64,000 nucleotides of DNA from Streptomyces sp. WM4235 (GTDB taxonomy: Bacteria > Actinomycetota > Actinomycetes > Streptomycetales > Streptomycetaceae), in assembly GCF_001279725.1 (NCBI RefSeq), contig NZ_LGDE01000282.1:1-64000 (forward strand). The letters run 5' to 3'. The notes beneath the pieces were generated by a model. It saw only the letters and a program-made list of their open reading frames with translations. It was not told the DNA's origin and made no database searches. Positions 45,036 through 53,080 of the stretch are shown one piece after another; within the stretch, counting starts at the first letter, position 1, and every line of letters begins with the position of its first letter. Made by a program: the position numbers and the translations under genes.

Positions 45036-46463
45036 TCACGAGCCGTCGGCCGAACCCAGCACGACGTCCAGCGTGCGCTCCCCGCCGTCGCGCAGCACGG
45101 TCAGGTTCAGGGAATCGCCCGGCCGGTGGGCCCGGATCTTGATGATGAGCTCGTCCCCGCCGTGCACGCGCTGCCCGTCCACCTTGGTGATCACGTCGCC
45201 CGCCTTGATCCCGGCGCGGGCTCCCGGCCCGTCGGCGACGACCGCGGGCTTGCCGTCCGCGGCCTTGGTCCCGACACGGGCTCCGTCGCCCTTGTACTGC
45301 ATGTCGAGGGTGACTCCGATGACCGGATGGGTGGCGTGCCCGGTGCCGATGAGTTCCTCCGCGACCCGCTTGCCCTGGTTCACGGGGATGGCGAAGCCGA
45401 GGCCGATGCTGCCGCTCTGGCGGTCCTCCTCGTCTCCGTCGCCGCTCTTGTCGGCGCCCCGGATGGCGCTGTTGATGCCGACGACATGGGCGCGGGCGTC
45501 GAGGAGCGGGCCGCCGGAGTTGCCGGGGTTGATCGGCGCGTCGGTCTGGAGGGCGTCGACGTAGCTGATGTCGCTGCCGTCGCCCTTGTCGCCGCCCGCG
45601 GTGATGGGGCGCCCGGTGGCGCTGATGATGCCCGCGGTGACGGTGTTGGAGAGGTCGAAGGGGGCTCCGATGGCCACCACCGGGTCGCCGACCTTGACGT
45701 TCTCGGAGTTCCCGAGGGTCAGGGGCCGCAGTCCGCGCACCCCTTCGACCTTGACCACGGCCAGGTCGTAGCCGCCGTCCCGGCCCACGAGTGTGGCGGG
45801 GACGCTCTCACCGGTACTGAAGGTGACCGTTATGTCCTTGGCGTCGGCGACGACGTGGTTGTTGGTGAGGATGTGTCCCTGCGGGTCGAGCACGAAGCCC
45901 GTGCCCGTGCCGCTGCCCCCGCCGCCGCTGACGTGGAGGGTGACCACGCCGGGCAGCGCCGAGGCCGCGATCCCCGCGACGCTGTCGGGGGCCCGCCCCT
46001 TGGAGTCGACGGCGGCCTGCGGGAGTTCGAGGCGGGTGCTGCTGCGGCGCTCCGCGAGGACGCCCAGGAAGCCGCCGACGCCGCCGGCGAGGAGGGCGAC
46101 GCCGACCGCGAGGGCCACCACCCGCCACATGCGGAACCCGCGCGGCTCCCGCCCCCGGTCCACCACGTGCAGCGGCCGGGCCGCCCAGGGGTCGTACCGC
46201 GGCGCGACCTCGGGCCCCGCGTCGGGATCGACTTCCGCACCGGTACCGGCCTCGGCATCGACCACGGTCGCGGCGTGCGGGTCGGGAGCGGTGTGCGGGT
46301 CGGAAGCGGTGTACGGGTCGCTCAGGGGCCCGTGCTCCGGGTCCGAGCCCTGCGGGTCGGAGCGCTGCGGGGGCACCTCCGCCGGTCGCGCCTTCGCAGG
46401 GCCGTCGGGCCGGCTCCACCACTGTGGCGCCCGCGACGCATCGGTCTGCTGGCTGTCGGACAT
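45036..46463 (-). CDS. membrane-anchored S1C serine protease with PDZ domain (HtrA/DegP-like)
   Basis: 475 residues. About 115 N-terminal cytoplasmic residues are Asp/Pro/His-rich with short DPHTA-type repeats, then one transmembrane helix (about 113-137). The chymotrypsin-fold protease has the triad His in TNNHVV, Asp in GYDLAVVKV and Ser in NPGNSGGPL. A C-terminal PDZ domain follows (about 370-465, with GARAGIKAGDVI). It degrades or refolds damaged extracytoplasmic proteins. ATG 46463 has GGGGAG 6 nt upstream. A 129-bp gap after the anti-sigma gene may hold its own promoter. Confidence 0.92.
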   Translation of the reverse strand: MSDSQQTDASRAPQWWSRPDGPAKARPAEVPPQRSDPQGSDPEHGPLSDPYTASDPHTAPDPHAATVVDAEAGTGAEVDPDAGPEVAPRYDPWAARPLHVVDRGREPRGFRMWRVVALAVGVALLAGGVGGFLGVLAERRSSTRLELPQAAVDSKGRAPDSVAGIAASALPGVVTLHVSGGGGSGTGTGFVLDPQGHILTNNHVVADAKDITVTFSTGESVPATLVGRDGGYDLAVVKVEGVRGLRPLTLGNSENVKVGDPVVAIGAPFDLSNTVTAGIISATGRPITAGGDKGDGSDISYVDALQTDAPINPGNSGGPLLDARAHVVGINSAIRGADKSGDGDEEDRQSGSIGLGFAIPVNQGKRVAEELIGTGHATHPVIGVTLDMQYKGDGARVGTKAADGKPAVVADGPGARAGIKAGDVITKVDGQRVHGGDELIIKIRAHRPGDSLNLTVLRDGGERTLDVVLGSADGS

Positions 46464-46592
46464 GCGCGCTCCCCGCGTACCTGTCGCACCGCCGGGCGGC
46501 GCATCTGCCGCCGATTCAACCAGGTCCGGCCGTCAGGGGGAGCCCCGCCCCCGAACCCGCGACGCGAACGACGGGGCACGGGGCGGCGGCCG

Positions 46593-47198
46593 TCACCGGG
46601 ACAGGGAGACCGCCGGGCGGGCCGACACGGTGGGGCCGGGCGAGGTGAGCGTGGGCAGGCCACCGGGGCTGGGCAGCCGGTCGCGGACCACGGCGTCGGT
46701 CAACGGCGCGTACGGCCCGGGCCTGGTCGCGGGCGCGTCTCCCCGGGCGTTCGGCTCGACGGCGTCCAGCGGCAGCGACCCGCCGAGCGCGATGGCGGCC
46801 AACGACACGGCTCCCGCGGCGACGAACGCGAAGCGACGTCTGGGTCGCCCCATCTCATGGATCCTGAAACCCTCGCGCGAGGACGCCGGCGCGGCGTACC
46901 CGAAGGAGGACAACGGGTCGGCACCCGGCGGGCCGGAGGGCGGCGGCGGACCGTCGGGATCGCCACCCGGAAGGCCTTGGAGGCGGGCCAGCAGTCCGGC
47001 GGACAGCGGCGGGGGCGCGCTCTCCACGAACATGCTCTTCACCCGACGCTGCGCGTCGGCTTCGGCCTTGCATTTGGGGCAGGTGGCCAGGTGGGCGAGC
47101 ACCCGCTCGCGCACGTCATGGCTCAACTCGCCGTCCACGAGGGCGGCGAGACGGTCGCCCAGGTGTTGTTCGGCGGGGGACGGACGGGCTCCGGTCAC
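46593..47198 (-). CDS. ZAS-type anti-sigma factor for the adjacent ECF sigma factor
   Basis: 201 residues. The zinc-binding anti-sigma motif H36-x3-C40-x2-C43 lies in the N-terminal helix region, followed by a Pro/Gly linker. One hydrophobic segment (about 125-145, [18 protein letters not shown]) may span the membrane and leave the C-terminal tail outside. GTG 47198 overlaps the sigma stop as GTGA, so the two are made in fixed ratio. It is positioned like mycobacterial RseA, the redox- and phosphorylation-controlled SigE inhibitor; only the fold and context are visible here. Confidence 0.9.
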   Translation of the reverse strand: MTGARPSPAEQHLGDRLAALVDGELSHDVRERVLAHLATCPKCKAEADAQRRVKSMFVESAPPPLSAGLLARLQGLPGGDPDGPPPPSGPPGADPLSSFGYAAPASSREGFRIHEMGRPRRRFAFVAAGAVSLAAIALGGSLPLDAVEPNARGDAPATRPGPYAPLTDAVVRDRLPSPGGLPTLTSPGPTVSARPAVSLSR

Positions 47199-47974
47199 TC
47201 GGCTCCGCCCTCTCCCCCGGCACCCGGCGCACCCACCGCCACCCCGGCCAGCGCGCGCTGCTCCGCACGGGCCTCGGGAGACCGGTGCTTGAGCGCCTTG
47301 CGCAGGTGGGAGCGGCCGCGGTGAATGCGGCTGCGCACGGTGCCGAGCTTCACGCCGAGCGTGGCGGCGATCTCCTCGTACGACAGGCCCTCGATGTCAC
47401 ACAGCACCACGGCCGCGCGGAACTCGGGGGCGAGGGTGTCCAGCGCCTGCTGCACGTCCGCGTCGAAGTGCGTGTCGTGCAGCACCTGCTGGGGGGACGG
47501 CTCGCGGCTGGGCAGCCGCTCCGCGGCGTCGTCGCCGAGCGCGTCGAAGCGGATCCGCTGCTTGCGGCGGACCATGTCCAGGAAGAGATTCGTCGTGATG
47601 CGGTGCAGCCAGCCCTCGAACGTGCCGGGCGTGTACGTGGACAACGAGCGGAAGACGCGGACGAAGACTTCCTGCGTCAGGTCCTCGGCGTCGTGCTGGT
47701 TGCCCGTCAGGCGGTAGGCGAGACGGTAGACCCGCGCACTGTGCGTGCTGACGATCTCCTCCCACGAGGGAGGGGTCCACGCCTGCGAGCCCGCATCGGC
47801 GGCAAAGGTCGCGGTGGTAGCGGATGCGGTGGTGTGGAAGCGGTCAGCAATGTCGGTCACGGATTTCGGCTCGCCGGCCGACCAGAAGAGGCGCCTGAGC
47901 ACGCCTCCACGATCCACAGGCGCAGCCGCACCTCCCCTGTCGGCTCTGGTGGTGTCCAGTGGAGTCCCTACCAT
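47195..47974 (-). CDS. sigE: ECF RNA polymerase sigma factor, SigE (mycobacterial type)
   Basis: 259 residues. An N-terminal extension of about 75 residues precedes region 2 ([20 protein letters not shown] with the DAED core) and region 4 ([31 protein letters not shown], split by the usual HTH). ATG 47974 is preferred over GTG 47980 because GGGAGG then lies at the normal 7-nt distance. The order sigma, anti-sigma, HtrA, TatB with a divergent methyltransferase is that of mycobacterial sigE, an envelope-stress regulator. A TTTGCAC direct repeat lies in its upstream region. The name refers to the mycobacterial gene, not to S. coelicolor SigE. Confidence 0.92.
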   Translation of the reverse strand: MVGTPLDTTRADRGGAAAPVDRGGVLRRLFWSAGEPKSVTDIADRFHTTASATTATFAADAGSQAWTPPSWEEIVSTHSARVYRLAYRLTGNQHDAEDLTQEVFVRVFRSLSTYTPGTFEGWLHRITTNLFLDMVRRKQRIRFDALGDDAAERLPSREPSPQQVLHDTHFDADVQQALDTLAPEFRAAVVLCDIEGLSYEEIAATLGVKLGTVRSRIHRGRSHLRKALKHRSPEARAEQRALAGVAVGAPGAGGEGGAE

Positions 47975-48006
47975 AGCCACCCCTCCCGTCAGCTCCGGAT
48001 AAAGAT

Positions 48007-48025
48007 TTTTGCACTAACTTTGCAC
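48007..48025. repeat. direct repeat TTTGCAC-N4-TTTGCAC upstream of sigE
   Basis: Two identical heptamers (48008-48014 and 48019-48025) with an 11-bp period, one helical turn, in an AT-rich patch about 35 bp upstream of the sigE start. It could be an activator or repressor site or part of the promoter. Confidence 0.5.
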
Positions 48026-48193
48026 GGGTCGCGGGTCTTCCGACGCCCCCGCTCGTCGTCTCGTCCACGGGTGTTCGCCGACCTCCGGCGTCCGTCCCGC
48101 GCACACCTCTTTCAACGCCCGGTCCCATCTGCGGGTTCCCGACGTCAACGGATACAGTCACCGTTGCGCCAACTATGGGGACAGGAGAGGGTC

Positions 48194-48826
48194 ATTAGCG
48201 GCAACCGGCAGACGAGCTGGGCGTTCGCCGACGCGTTTGTCGCCGAGGACGACGCTCTGCGATGGGCCCGCGACCGGTCCAGGGAGGCGGGACTGCGTTC
48301 GGTCTCGCCCGGAACCGGGGCCGCGCTGCGCCTGCTGGCCGCCACCGCGGACGCAAAGGCGGTCGCCGAGATCGGCACCGGCACCGGCGTCTCCGGCATC
48401 CACCTCCTCCACGGAATGCGCCCCGACGGGGTGCTGACCACCGTGGATCCCGAAGCCGACCGACAGGCCTTCGCCCGCCAGGCGTTCCGCGCCGCGGGCT
48501 TCGCGGTCAACCGGGCCCGCTTCATCCCCGGCCGCGCGCTGGACGTACTGCCGCGGCTCGCCGACGGCGGGTACGACCTGGTCTTCTGCGACGGGGACCC
48601 CACCGAGTCCCTCGACTACCTCGCGGAATCGTTGCGGCTGCTGCGGCCCGGCGGGCTGGTGTGCTTCGAGGGGGTCTTCTCGGACGGCCGCACGGTCGAC
48701 TCCGCGGCCCAGCCCGTGGAGGTGCTCCGGGTCCGCGAACTGCTGCGCACCGTCCGCGAGACCCCCGCCCTGGAGGCCGCGCTGCTCCCCGTGGGCGACG
48801 GCCTGCTGTGCGCGGTCCGGCGCTGA
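48194..48826 (+). CDS. O-methyltransferase (SAM-dependent, class I)
   Basis: 210 residues. The SAM-binding motif is VAEIGTGTGVSGIHLL, followed by TVDPEADRQ and DLVFCDGDP, in the order of the bacterial catechol-type O-methyltransferases. It is divergent from sigE as Rv1220c is in M. tuberculosis. No ATG, GTG or TTG is well placed: GGAG lies 6 nt before an ATT codon at 48194 that precedes SGNRQTSWAFAD, so I call ATT as start. TTG 48164 is the alternative. The first downstream ATG would remove the SAM motif. Substrate is unknown. Confidence 0.85.
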   Translation: MSGNRQTSWAFADAFVAEDDALRWARDRSREAGLRSVSPGTGAALRLLAATADAKAVAEIGTGTGVSGIHLLHGMRPDGVLTTVDPEADRQAFARQAFRAAGFAVNRARFIPGRALDVLPRLADGGYDLVFCDGDPTESLDYLAESLRLLRPGGLVCFEGVFSDGRTVDSAAQPVEVLRVRELLRTVRETPALEAALLPVGDGLLCAVRR

Positions 48827-48914
48827 TCCCCCGCGCCCGTTCGCCCCGCGCGCCCGGGGGGCGATCTCGCGCACCCCTGGAACCGCGCGCCCGGCGACCA
48901 CGCCCCGGGAACAA

Positions 48915-48949
48915 CACTGCCCCGGCCGCGTGACGCGGCCGGGGCAGTG
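48915..48949. terminator. bidirectional terminator, 16-bp stem
   Basis: Arms 48915-48930 and 48934-48949, loop TGA, between the convergent methyltransferase and DUF3117 genes. Confidence 0.93.
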
Positions 48950-48982
48950 CAGAGAATGCATGGTGAAAGTACTGCCGACCGG

Positions 48983-49150
48983 TTAGCCGACGACCTTCTT
49001 CAGGGCGTCACCCAGGGCGTCCGCTTCGTCCGGAGTCAGCTCGACGACGAGCCGACCGCCGCCCTCGAGCGGTACGCGCATGACGATGCCCCGCCCCTCC
49101 TTGGTGACCTCGAGCGGGCCGTCGCCCGTCCGCGGCTTCATGGCCGCCAT
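48983..49150 (-). CDS. DUF3117 family protein
   Basis: 55 residues (MAAMKPRTGDGPLEVTKEGR at the start, ending DALGDALKKVVG), a small actinobacterial family of unknown function. ATG 49150 has AGGAAGGGG 7 nt upstream. In mycobacteria it also sits between tag and the sigE region. Confidence 0.9.
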   Translation of the reverse strand: MAAMKPRTGDGPLEVTKEGRGIVMRVPLEGGGRLVVELTPDEADALGDALKKVVG

Positions 49151-49480
49151 GCTCGTTCCCCTTCCTGAAACCAGCTCATCGTCAGCCGACGGCCCCATTC
49201 AGGCGCCTAGTACCCGGCATCGAACACATTGCTTCCCGGCCATTATCCCGCATGTCAGGACCCGATGACCAACATCGGTAGGGAACGCTTCGGCAACGCG
49301 CTTGACCAAAACCACTCATTTCGGGGACCCGCCTGCGATACTTCGCCGCTGCCTTGGCGACTGCCCTCGGCTTTATTGACGCACATCACATGCCCGGCCG
49401 GGTCCGGGTCCGCCATGCTGGCCCTTGCACCGCCCGATACCGGCCGGTAGCCAAGCCCGCGACGAAGGGGGACCCCCGCC
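49151..49480. promoter_or_regulatory. divergent intergenic region between DUF3117 and enoyl-CoA hydratase genes
   Basis: 330 bp with no credible gene. For the minus-strand DUF3117 gene, TTGGTC (49272-49267) and GATAAT (49247-49242) are spaced 19 bp apart and may be a promoter. No comparably good pair is seen for the plus-strand gene. Confidence 0.4.
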
Positions 49481-50284
49481 ATGGCCGACAGCGTGCTCTA
49501 CGAAGTGACCGACGGACTCGCGACCATCACGATCAACCGGCCCGACGCGATGAACGCCATGAACACCGAGACCAAGGTCGCCCTGCGCGACGCGGTCGAG
49601 GCGGCCGGCTCCGACACGGCGGTACGGGCGGTCCTGCTGACCGCGGCCGGCGACCGGGCCTTCTGCGTCGGCCAGGACCTCAAGGAGCACATCGGGAACC
49701 TGGCCGCCGACCGCGAGACCGGCTCTTCGCTGACGATGAGCACGGTCGCGGAGCACTACAACCCCATCGTGCGGGCGCTCACGCAGATGCCGAAGCCGGT
49801 GGTCGCGGGCGTCAACGGGGTCGCGGCCGGGGCCGGCTTCGGGTTCGCGCTGGCGGCCGACTTCCGGGTGGTGGCCGACACGGCGTCGTTCAACACCTCG
49901 TTCGCGGGGGTCGCGCTGACCGCCGACTCGGGGGTGTCCTGGACCCTGCCGCGTCTGATCGGTGCCTCGCGCGCCGCCGACCTGCTGTTCTTCCCGCGGT
50001 CCGTGAAGGCCAAGGAGGCGTTCGAGCTGGGCATCGCGAACCGTCTGGTGCCGTCGGAGTCGCTGGCCGCCGAGGCCGAGTCCGTGGCCCGCGCCCTCGC
50101 GGCGGGCCCCACGGTGGCCTACGCGGCCCTCAAGGAGTCCCTGGCGTACGGGGCCTCCCACGGCCTCCCGGAGGCGCTCACCCGCGAGGACGAGCTCCAG
50201 ACGCGCGCCGGGGCGTCCGAGGACCACGGGATCGCGGTGCGGGCGTTCCTGGCGAAGGAGACCCCGAAGTACCTGGGTCGCTGA
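49481..50284 (+). CDS. enoyl-CoA hydratase/isomerase family protein
   Basis: 267 residues of the crotonase fold. The oxyanion-hole segments are FCVGQDLKEH and GVAAGAGFGFALAADF, followed by SFNTSFAGVALTADSG where catalytic acids usually lie. At that place it has Ala-Gly-Val-Ala-Leu-Thr-Ala-Asp with no clear Glu pair of classical hydratases, so it may be an isomerase-type (PaaG-like) member. The ATG start follows AAGGGGG. It is monocistronic and ends in a terminator. Confidence 0.85.
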   Translation: MADSVLYEVTDGLATITINRPDAMNAMNTETKVALRDAVEAAGSDTAVRAVLLTAAGDRAFCVGQDLKEHIGNLAADRETGSSLTMSTVAEHYNPIVRALTQMPKPVVAGVNGVAAGAGFGFALAADFRVVADTASFNTSFAGVALTADSGVSWTLPRLIGASRAADLLFFPRSVKAKEAFELGIANRLVPSESLAAEAESVARALAAGPTVAYAALKESLAYGASHGLPEALTREDELQTRAGASEDHGIAVRAFLAKETPKYLGR

Positions 50285-50310
50285 TCGGCCGACCGGCGGT
50301 CGGCCGATCA
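50282..50310. terminator. bidirectional terminator overlapping a stop codon
   Basis: Arms 50282-50294 and 50298-50310 (13 bp, perfect). The TGA stop of the enoyl-CoA hydratase gene is the first three bases of the left arm. Convergent with tag. Confidence 0.85.
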
Positions 50311-50360
50311 GGCGCGCACCGCGCCCCCGGCCGCCGGCGCGTCGGCGGCCGGAGCGCCGA

Positions 50361-50942
50361 TCAGGATCCGTCGCGGGAGACGCAGCCGGCGAGGTGGTCG
50401 TTGACCAGACCGCAGGCCTGCATCAGGGCGTAGGCCGTGGTCGGGCCGACGAAGCGGATGCCGGCCTTCTTGAGTTCCTTCGCGAGGGCCGTGGACTCGT
50501 CGGTGATCGCCGGGACGTCGGCGACGGTCCTCGGCGCCCGGCCCGGCCGCTTCGGGGCGTGGGACCAGATCAGCTCCTCCAGCCGCCCTTCCTTCCAGCC
50601 CGCCAGGACCCGTGCGTTCGCCAGCGTGGCCTCGATCTTCAGCCGGTTGCGGATGATGCCCTCGTCCAGCAGCAACCGCGCCGCGTCGCTCTCGTCGAAC
50701 CGTGCCACCGCCGCGATCTCGAAGTCCGCGAACGCCTTCCGGAAGCCCTCGCGGCGTCGCAGGATCGTGATCCAGGACAGGCCCGACTGGAACGCCTCCA
50801 GACAGAGCCGCTCGTACAGCGCGTCGTCCCCGTGGACCGGGCGGCCCCATTCCGTGTCGTGGTAGGCGAGGTAGTCCTCGGTGGACACGGCCCACGGGCA
50901 GCGCGGGTCGCCGTCGGGGCCGGCGACCGCGGAGCCGGTCAT
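50361..50942 (-). CDS. tag: DNA-3-methyladenine glycosylase I
   Basis: 193 residues. The Tag zinc-snap residues are visible: Cys and His in CPWAVSTEDYLAYHDTEWG near the N-terminus and His/Cys in NDHLAGC near the C-terminus. SGLSWITILRRREGFRKAF and VGPTTAYALMQACGLVNDH are family signatures. It excises 3-methyladenine from alkylated DNA. The ATG overlaps the upstream DivIVA-like gene stop as ATGA. With the ATL gene at 6.8 kb the window holds two alkylation-damage genes. Confidence 0.95.
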   Translation of the reverse strand: MTGSAVAGPDGDPRCPWAVSTEDYLAYHDTEWGRPVHGDDALYERLCLEAFQSGLSWITILRRREGFRKAFADFEIAAVARFDESDAARLLLDEGIIRNRLKIEATLANARVLAGWKEGRLEELIWSHAPKRPGRAPRTVADVPAITDESTALAKELKKAGIRFVGPTTAYALMQACGLVNDHLAGCVSRDGS

Positions 50943-51298
50943 CGTCCGTCCTTGCCGAGGTCCACCCGGCCCGCCGCGGCGGCGGGCGCGTCGTCCTCGG
51001 CCGCGGCCGCGAGCCGCGCCGTGAGTTCCGCGATCCGCGCGTCGCGCTCCGCCAGCTCGGCGCCCAGCCGGTCCAGTACGTCGTCGACCTCGGCCATCCG
51101 GTAGCCGCGCGCGGCGACGGGCAGGCGGAGCGCGTCGATGTCCGTCCGGGCGACGGGGCGGGCGTCGGGCAGCCCGTCGGCGACCCGGTCCGGCTCGGCC
51201 TCGGGCAGGACCGCCTCGGCACCTCCACCGACGACCGCGAGGGTGACCGCGGCGACGACCACGACCAGCGCGATCAGCAAGAACCAGAACACGATCAT
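50939..51298 (-). CDS. membrane-anchored DivIVA-like coiled-coil protein
   Basis: 119 residues. One N-terminal transmembrane helix (about 2-24), then a DivIVA-type segment (ARGYRMAEVDDVLDRLGAEL, about 63-82) continuing as a short coiled coil, then an Ala/Asp-rich tail. DivIVA domains recognise curved membrane or oligomerise at poles and septa. It is coupled by a 4-bp overlap to tag. Function is unknown. Confidence 0.78.
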   Translation of the reverse strand: MIVFWFLLIALVVVVAAVTLAVVGGGAEAVLPEAEPDRVADGLPDARPVARTDIDALRLPVAARGYRMAEVDDVLDRLGAELAERDARIAELTARLAAAAEDDAPAAAAGRVDLGKDGR

Positions 51299-51374
51299 CT
51301 CCCTGAGAGGCTTCCGGGCACCAGGTTAAGGTCACAGACGAGGCGAGAGGGTCGCCGAAGGAGGAAAGAGCGGG

Positions 51375-52235
51375 ATGCTGCGACTGGGCAGGCGCGAGTT
51401 CGACACCGACGAGCCGGTGATCATGGCCATCGTGAACCGGACTCCGGACTCCTTCTACGACCAGGGCGCGACGTTCCGCGACGAGCCCGCGTTGGACCGG
51501 GTCGAGCAGGCGGTCGCCGAGGGCGCCGCGATCATCGACATCGGTGGGGTCAAGGCCGGTCCGGGCGAGCACGTGGACGCGGTCGAGGAGGCCCGCCGTA
51601 CCGTCGGGTTCGTGTCCGAGGTGCGCCGACGCCACCCGGACGTGGTGATCAGCGTGGACACCTGGCGGCACGAGGTCGGCGAGGCCGTGTGCGAGGCCGG
51701 CGCCGATCTGCTGAACGACGCGTGGGGCGGGGTGGATCCCCGGCTCGCGGAGGTCGCCGCCCGGTACGACGTCGGCATCGTGTGCACCCACGCCGGTGGG
51801 GTCGAGCCGCGCACCCGCCCGCACCGGACCTCGTACGAGGACGTGATGGCGGACATCCTGCGCGTCACGGTGGGCTTGGCCGAGCGGGCGGCCTCGCTGG
51901 GCGTCCGGCGGGACGCGATCATGATCGATCCGGGTCACGACTTCGGGAAGAACACCCGCCACTCGCTGGAGGCCACCCGGCGCCTGGCGGAGATGACCGA
52001 CACGGGTTGGCCGGTGCTGGTCTCCCTGTCCAACAAGGACTTCGTCGGCGAGACCCTCGACAAGCCGGTCAAGGAGCGCCTGCTGGGCACCCTGGCCACG
52101 ACGGCCGTCTCGGCCTGGCTGGGCGCGCAGGTCTACCGGGTCCACGAGGTCGCGGAGACGCGGCAGGTCCTGGACATGGTGCGCTCGATCCAGGGGCTGC
52201 GGCCCCCGGCGGTCGCCCGCCGGGGACTCGCGTAG
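51375..52235 (+). CDS. folP: dihydropteroate synthase paralogue, FolP2-type
   Basis: 286 residues in the DHPS TIM-barrel family. N-terminal MAIVNRTPDSFYDQG replaces the usual NVTPDSFSDGG, and DIGGVKAGPG replaces DIGGESTRPG, removing Ser/Thr/Arg residues that contact pABA and pterin in true DHPS. ISVDTW, LLNDAWGG, DPGHDFGK and the terminal YRVHEV are kept. Mycobacterial FolP2, in the same gene context (LOG gene and tag nearby), is not an active DHPS, so another role is likely. ATG 51375 follows GGAGGAAAGAG. Confidence 0.88.
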   Translation: MLRLGRREFDTDEPVIMAIVNRTPDSFYDQGATFRDEPALDRVEQAVAEGAAIIDIGGVKAGPGEHVDAVEEARRTVGFVSEVRRRHPDVVISVDTWRHEVGEAVCEAGADLLNDAWGGVDPRLAEVAARYDVGIVCTHAGGVEPRTRPHRTSYEDVMADILRVTVGLAERAASLGVRRDAIMIDPGHDFGKNTRHSLEATRRLAEMTDTGWPVLVSLSNKDFVGETLDKPVKERLLGTLATTAVSAWLGAQVYRVHEVAETRQVLDMVRSIQGLRPPAVARRGLA

Positions 52236-52248
52236 CGCGTCGGCGGAG

Positions 52249-53016
52249 CTACTTGCCGACTTCCTTGGTCACCAGCGCGATGGCCTCGTCCACGTCGTCG
52301 GTGACGTGGAAGAGGTACAGGTCGCGCTCGGAGGCCTTGCCCTGCGCGATCACCGTGTTCTTCAGCCAGTCGATCAGCCCGCTCCAGTACTCGGTGCCGA
52401 ACAGCACGATCGGGAAGCGGGTGATCTTCTGCGTCTGGACCAGGGTCAGCGCCTCGAACATCTCGTCCAGCGTGCCGAGTCCGCCCGGCAGGACCACGAA
52501 GCCCTGGCTGTACTTCACGAACATCGTCTTGCGGACGAAGAAGTAGCGGAAGTTCAGACCCAGGTCGACGTGCTGGTTCAGGCCCTGTTCGAAGGGCAGC
52601 TCGATGCCGAGGCCGACCGAGATCCCGTTGGCCTCGCGCGCGCCCTTGTTGGCGGCCTCCATGGCGCCGGGGCCGCCGCCCGTGATGACGGCGAAGCCGG
52701 CGTCGACGAGCGCGTGCCCGATCCGTACGCCCGCCTCGTACTCCGGCGAGTCCACCGGAGTACGGGCCGACCCGAACACGCTGATCGCCGGCGGCAACTC
52801 CGCCAGCGTGCCGAAGCCCTCGATGAACTCCGACTGGATGCGCAGGACCCGCCAGGGATCGGTGTGCACCCATTCGGAGGGTCCGGCCGAGTCCAGCAGC
52901 CGCTGGTCCGTCGTACTGCCCGCCTGGACCTGACTCCGCCTGCGCAGCACCGGACCGAGCTGCTGCTCCTCGGGCCGACGACGAGCGTTCCCGCCGAGAT
53001 TGCCGGGGTTGCCCAT
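52249..53016 (-). CDS. LOG family (TIGR00730) Rossmann-fold protein
   Basis: 255 residues. The signature PGGLGTLDE and the nucleotide-binding ITGGGPGAMEAANKGA are intact. LOG proteins are phosphoribohydrolases acting on cytokinin-type or other nucleoside 5'-monophosphates. A ~60-residue basic N-terminal extension precedes the core. ATG 53016 is chosen for its AGGAGGGAG; the frame continues open to 53061. It is 64 bp downstream of dapE and converges on folP with a 13-bp gap. Confidence 0.9.
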   Translation of the reverse strand: MGNPGNLGGNARRRPEEQQLGPVLRRRSQVQAGSTTDQRLLDSAGPSEWVHTDPWRVLRIQSEFIEGFGTLAELPPAISVFGSARTPVDSPEYEAGVRIGHALVDAGFAVITGGGPGAMEAANKGAREANGISVGLGIELPFEQGLNQHVDLGLNFRYFFVRKTMFVKYSQGFVVLPGGLGTLDEMFEALTLVQTQKITRFPIVLFGTEYWSGLIDWLKNTVIAQGKASERDLYLFHVTDDVDEAIALVTKEVGK

Positions 53017-53080
53017 GATGTGCTCCCTCCTGCTGATCGTTGGATCAGGGTAGGCGCACAAAGGTGACGAGAAGCGGAAT

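Noticed and set aside
44223..47324. Long plus-strand open frame (1033 codons)
   Set aside because: Antisense to tatB, the HtrA-like protease and the anti-sigma gene; a shadow of GC-rich codon bias.
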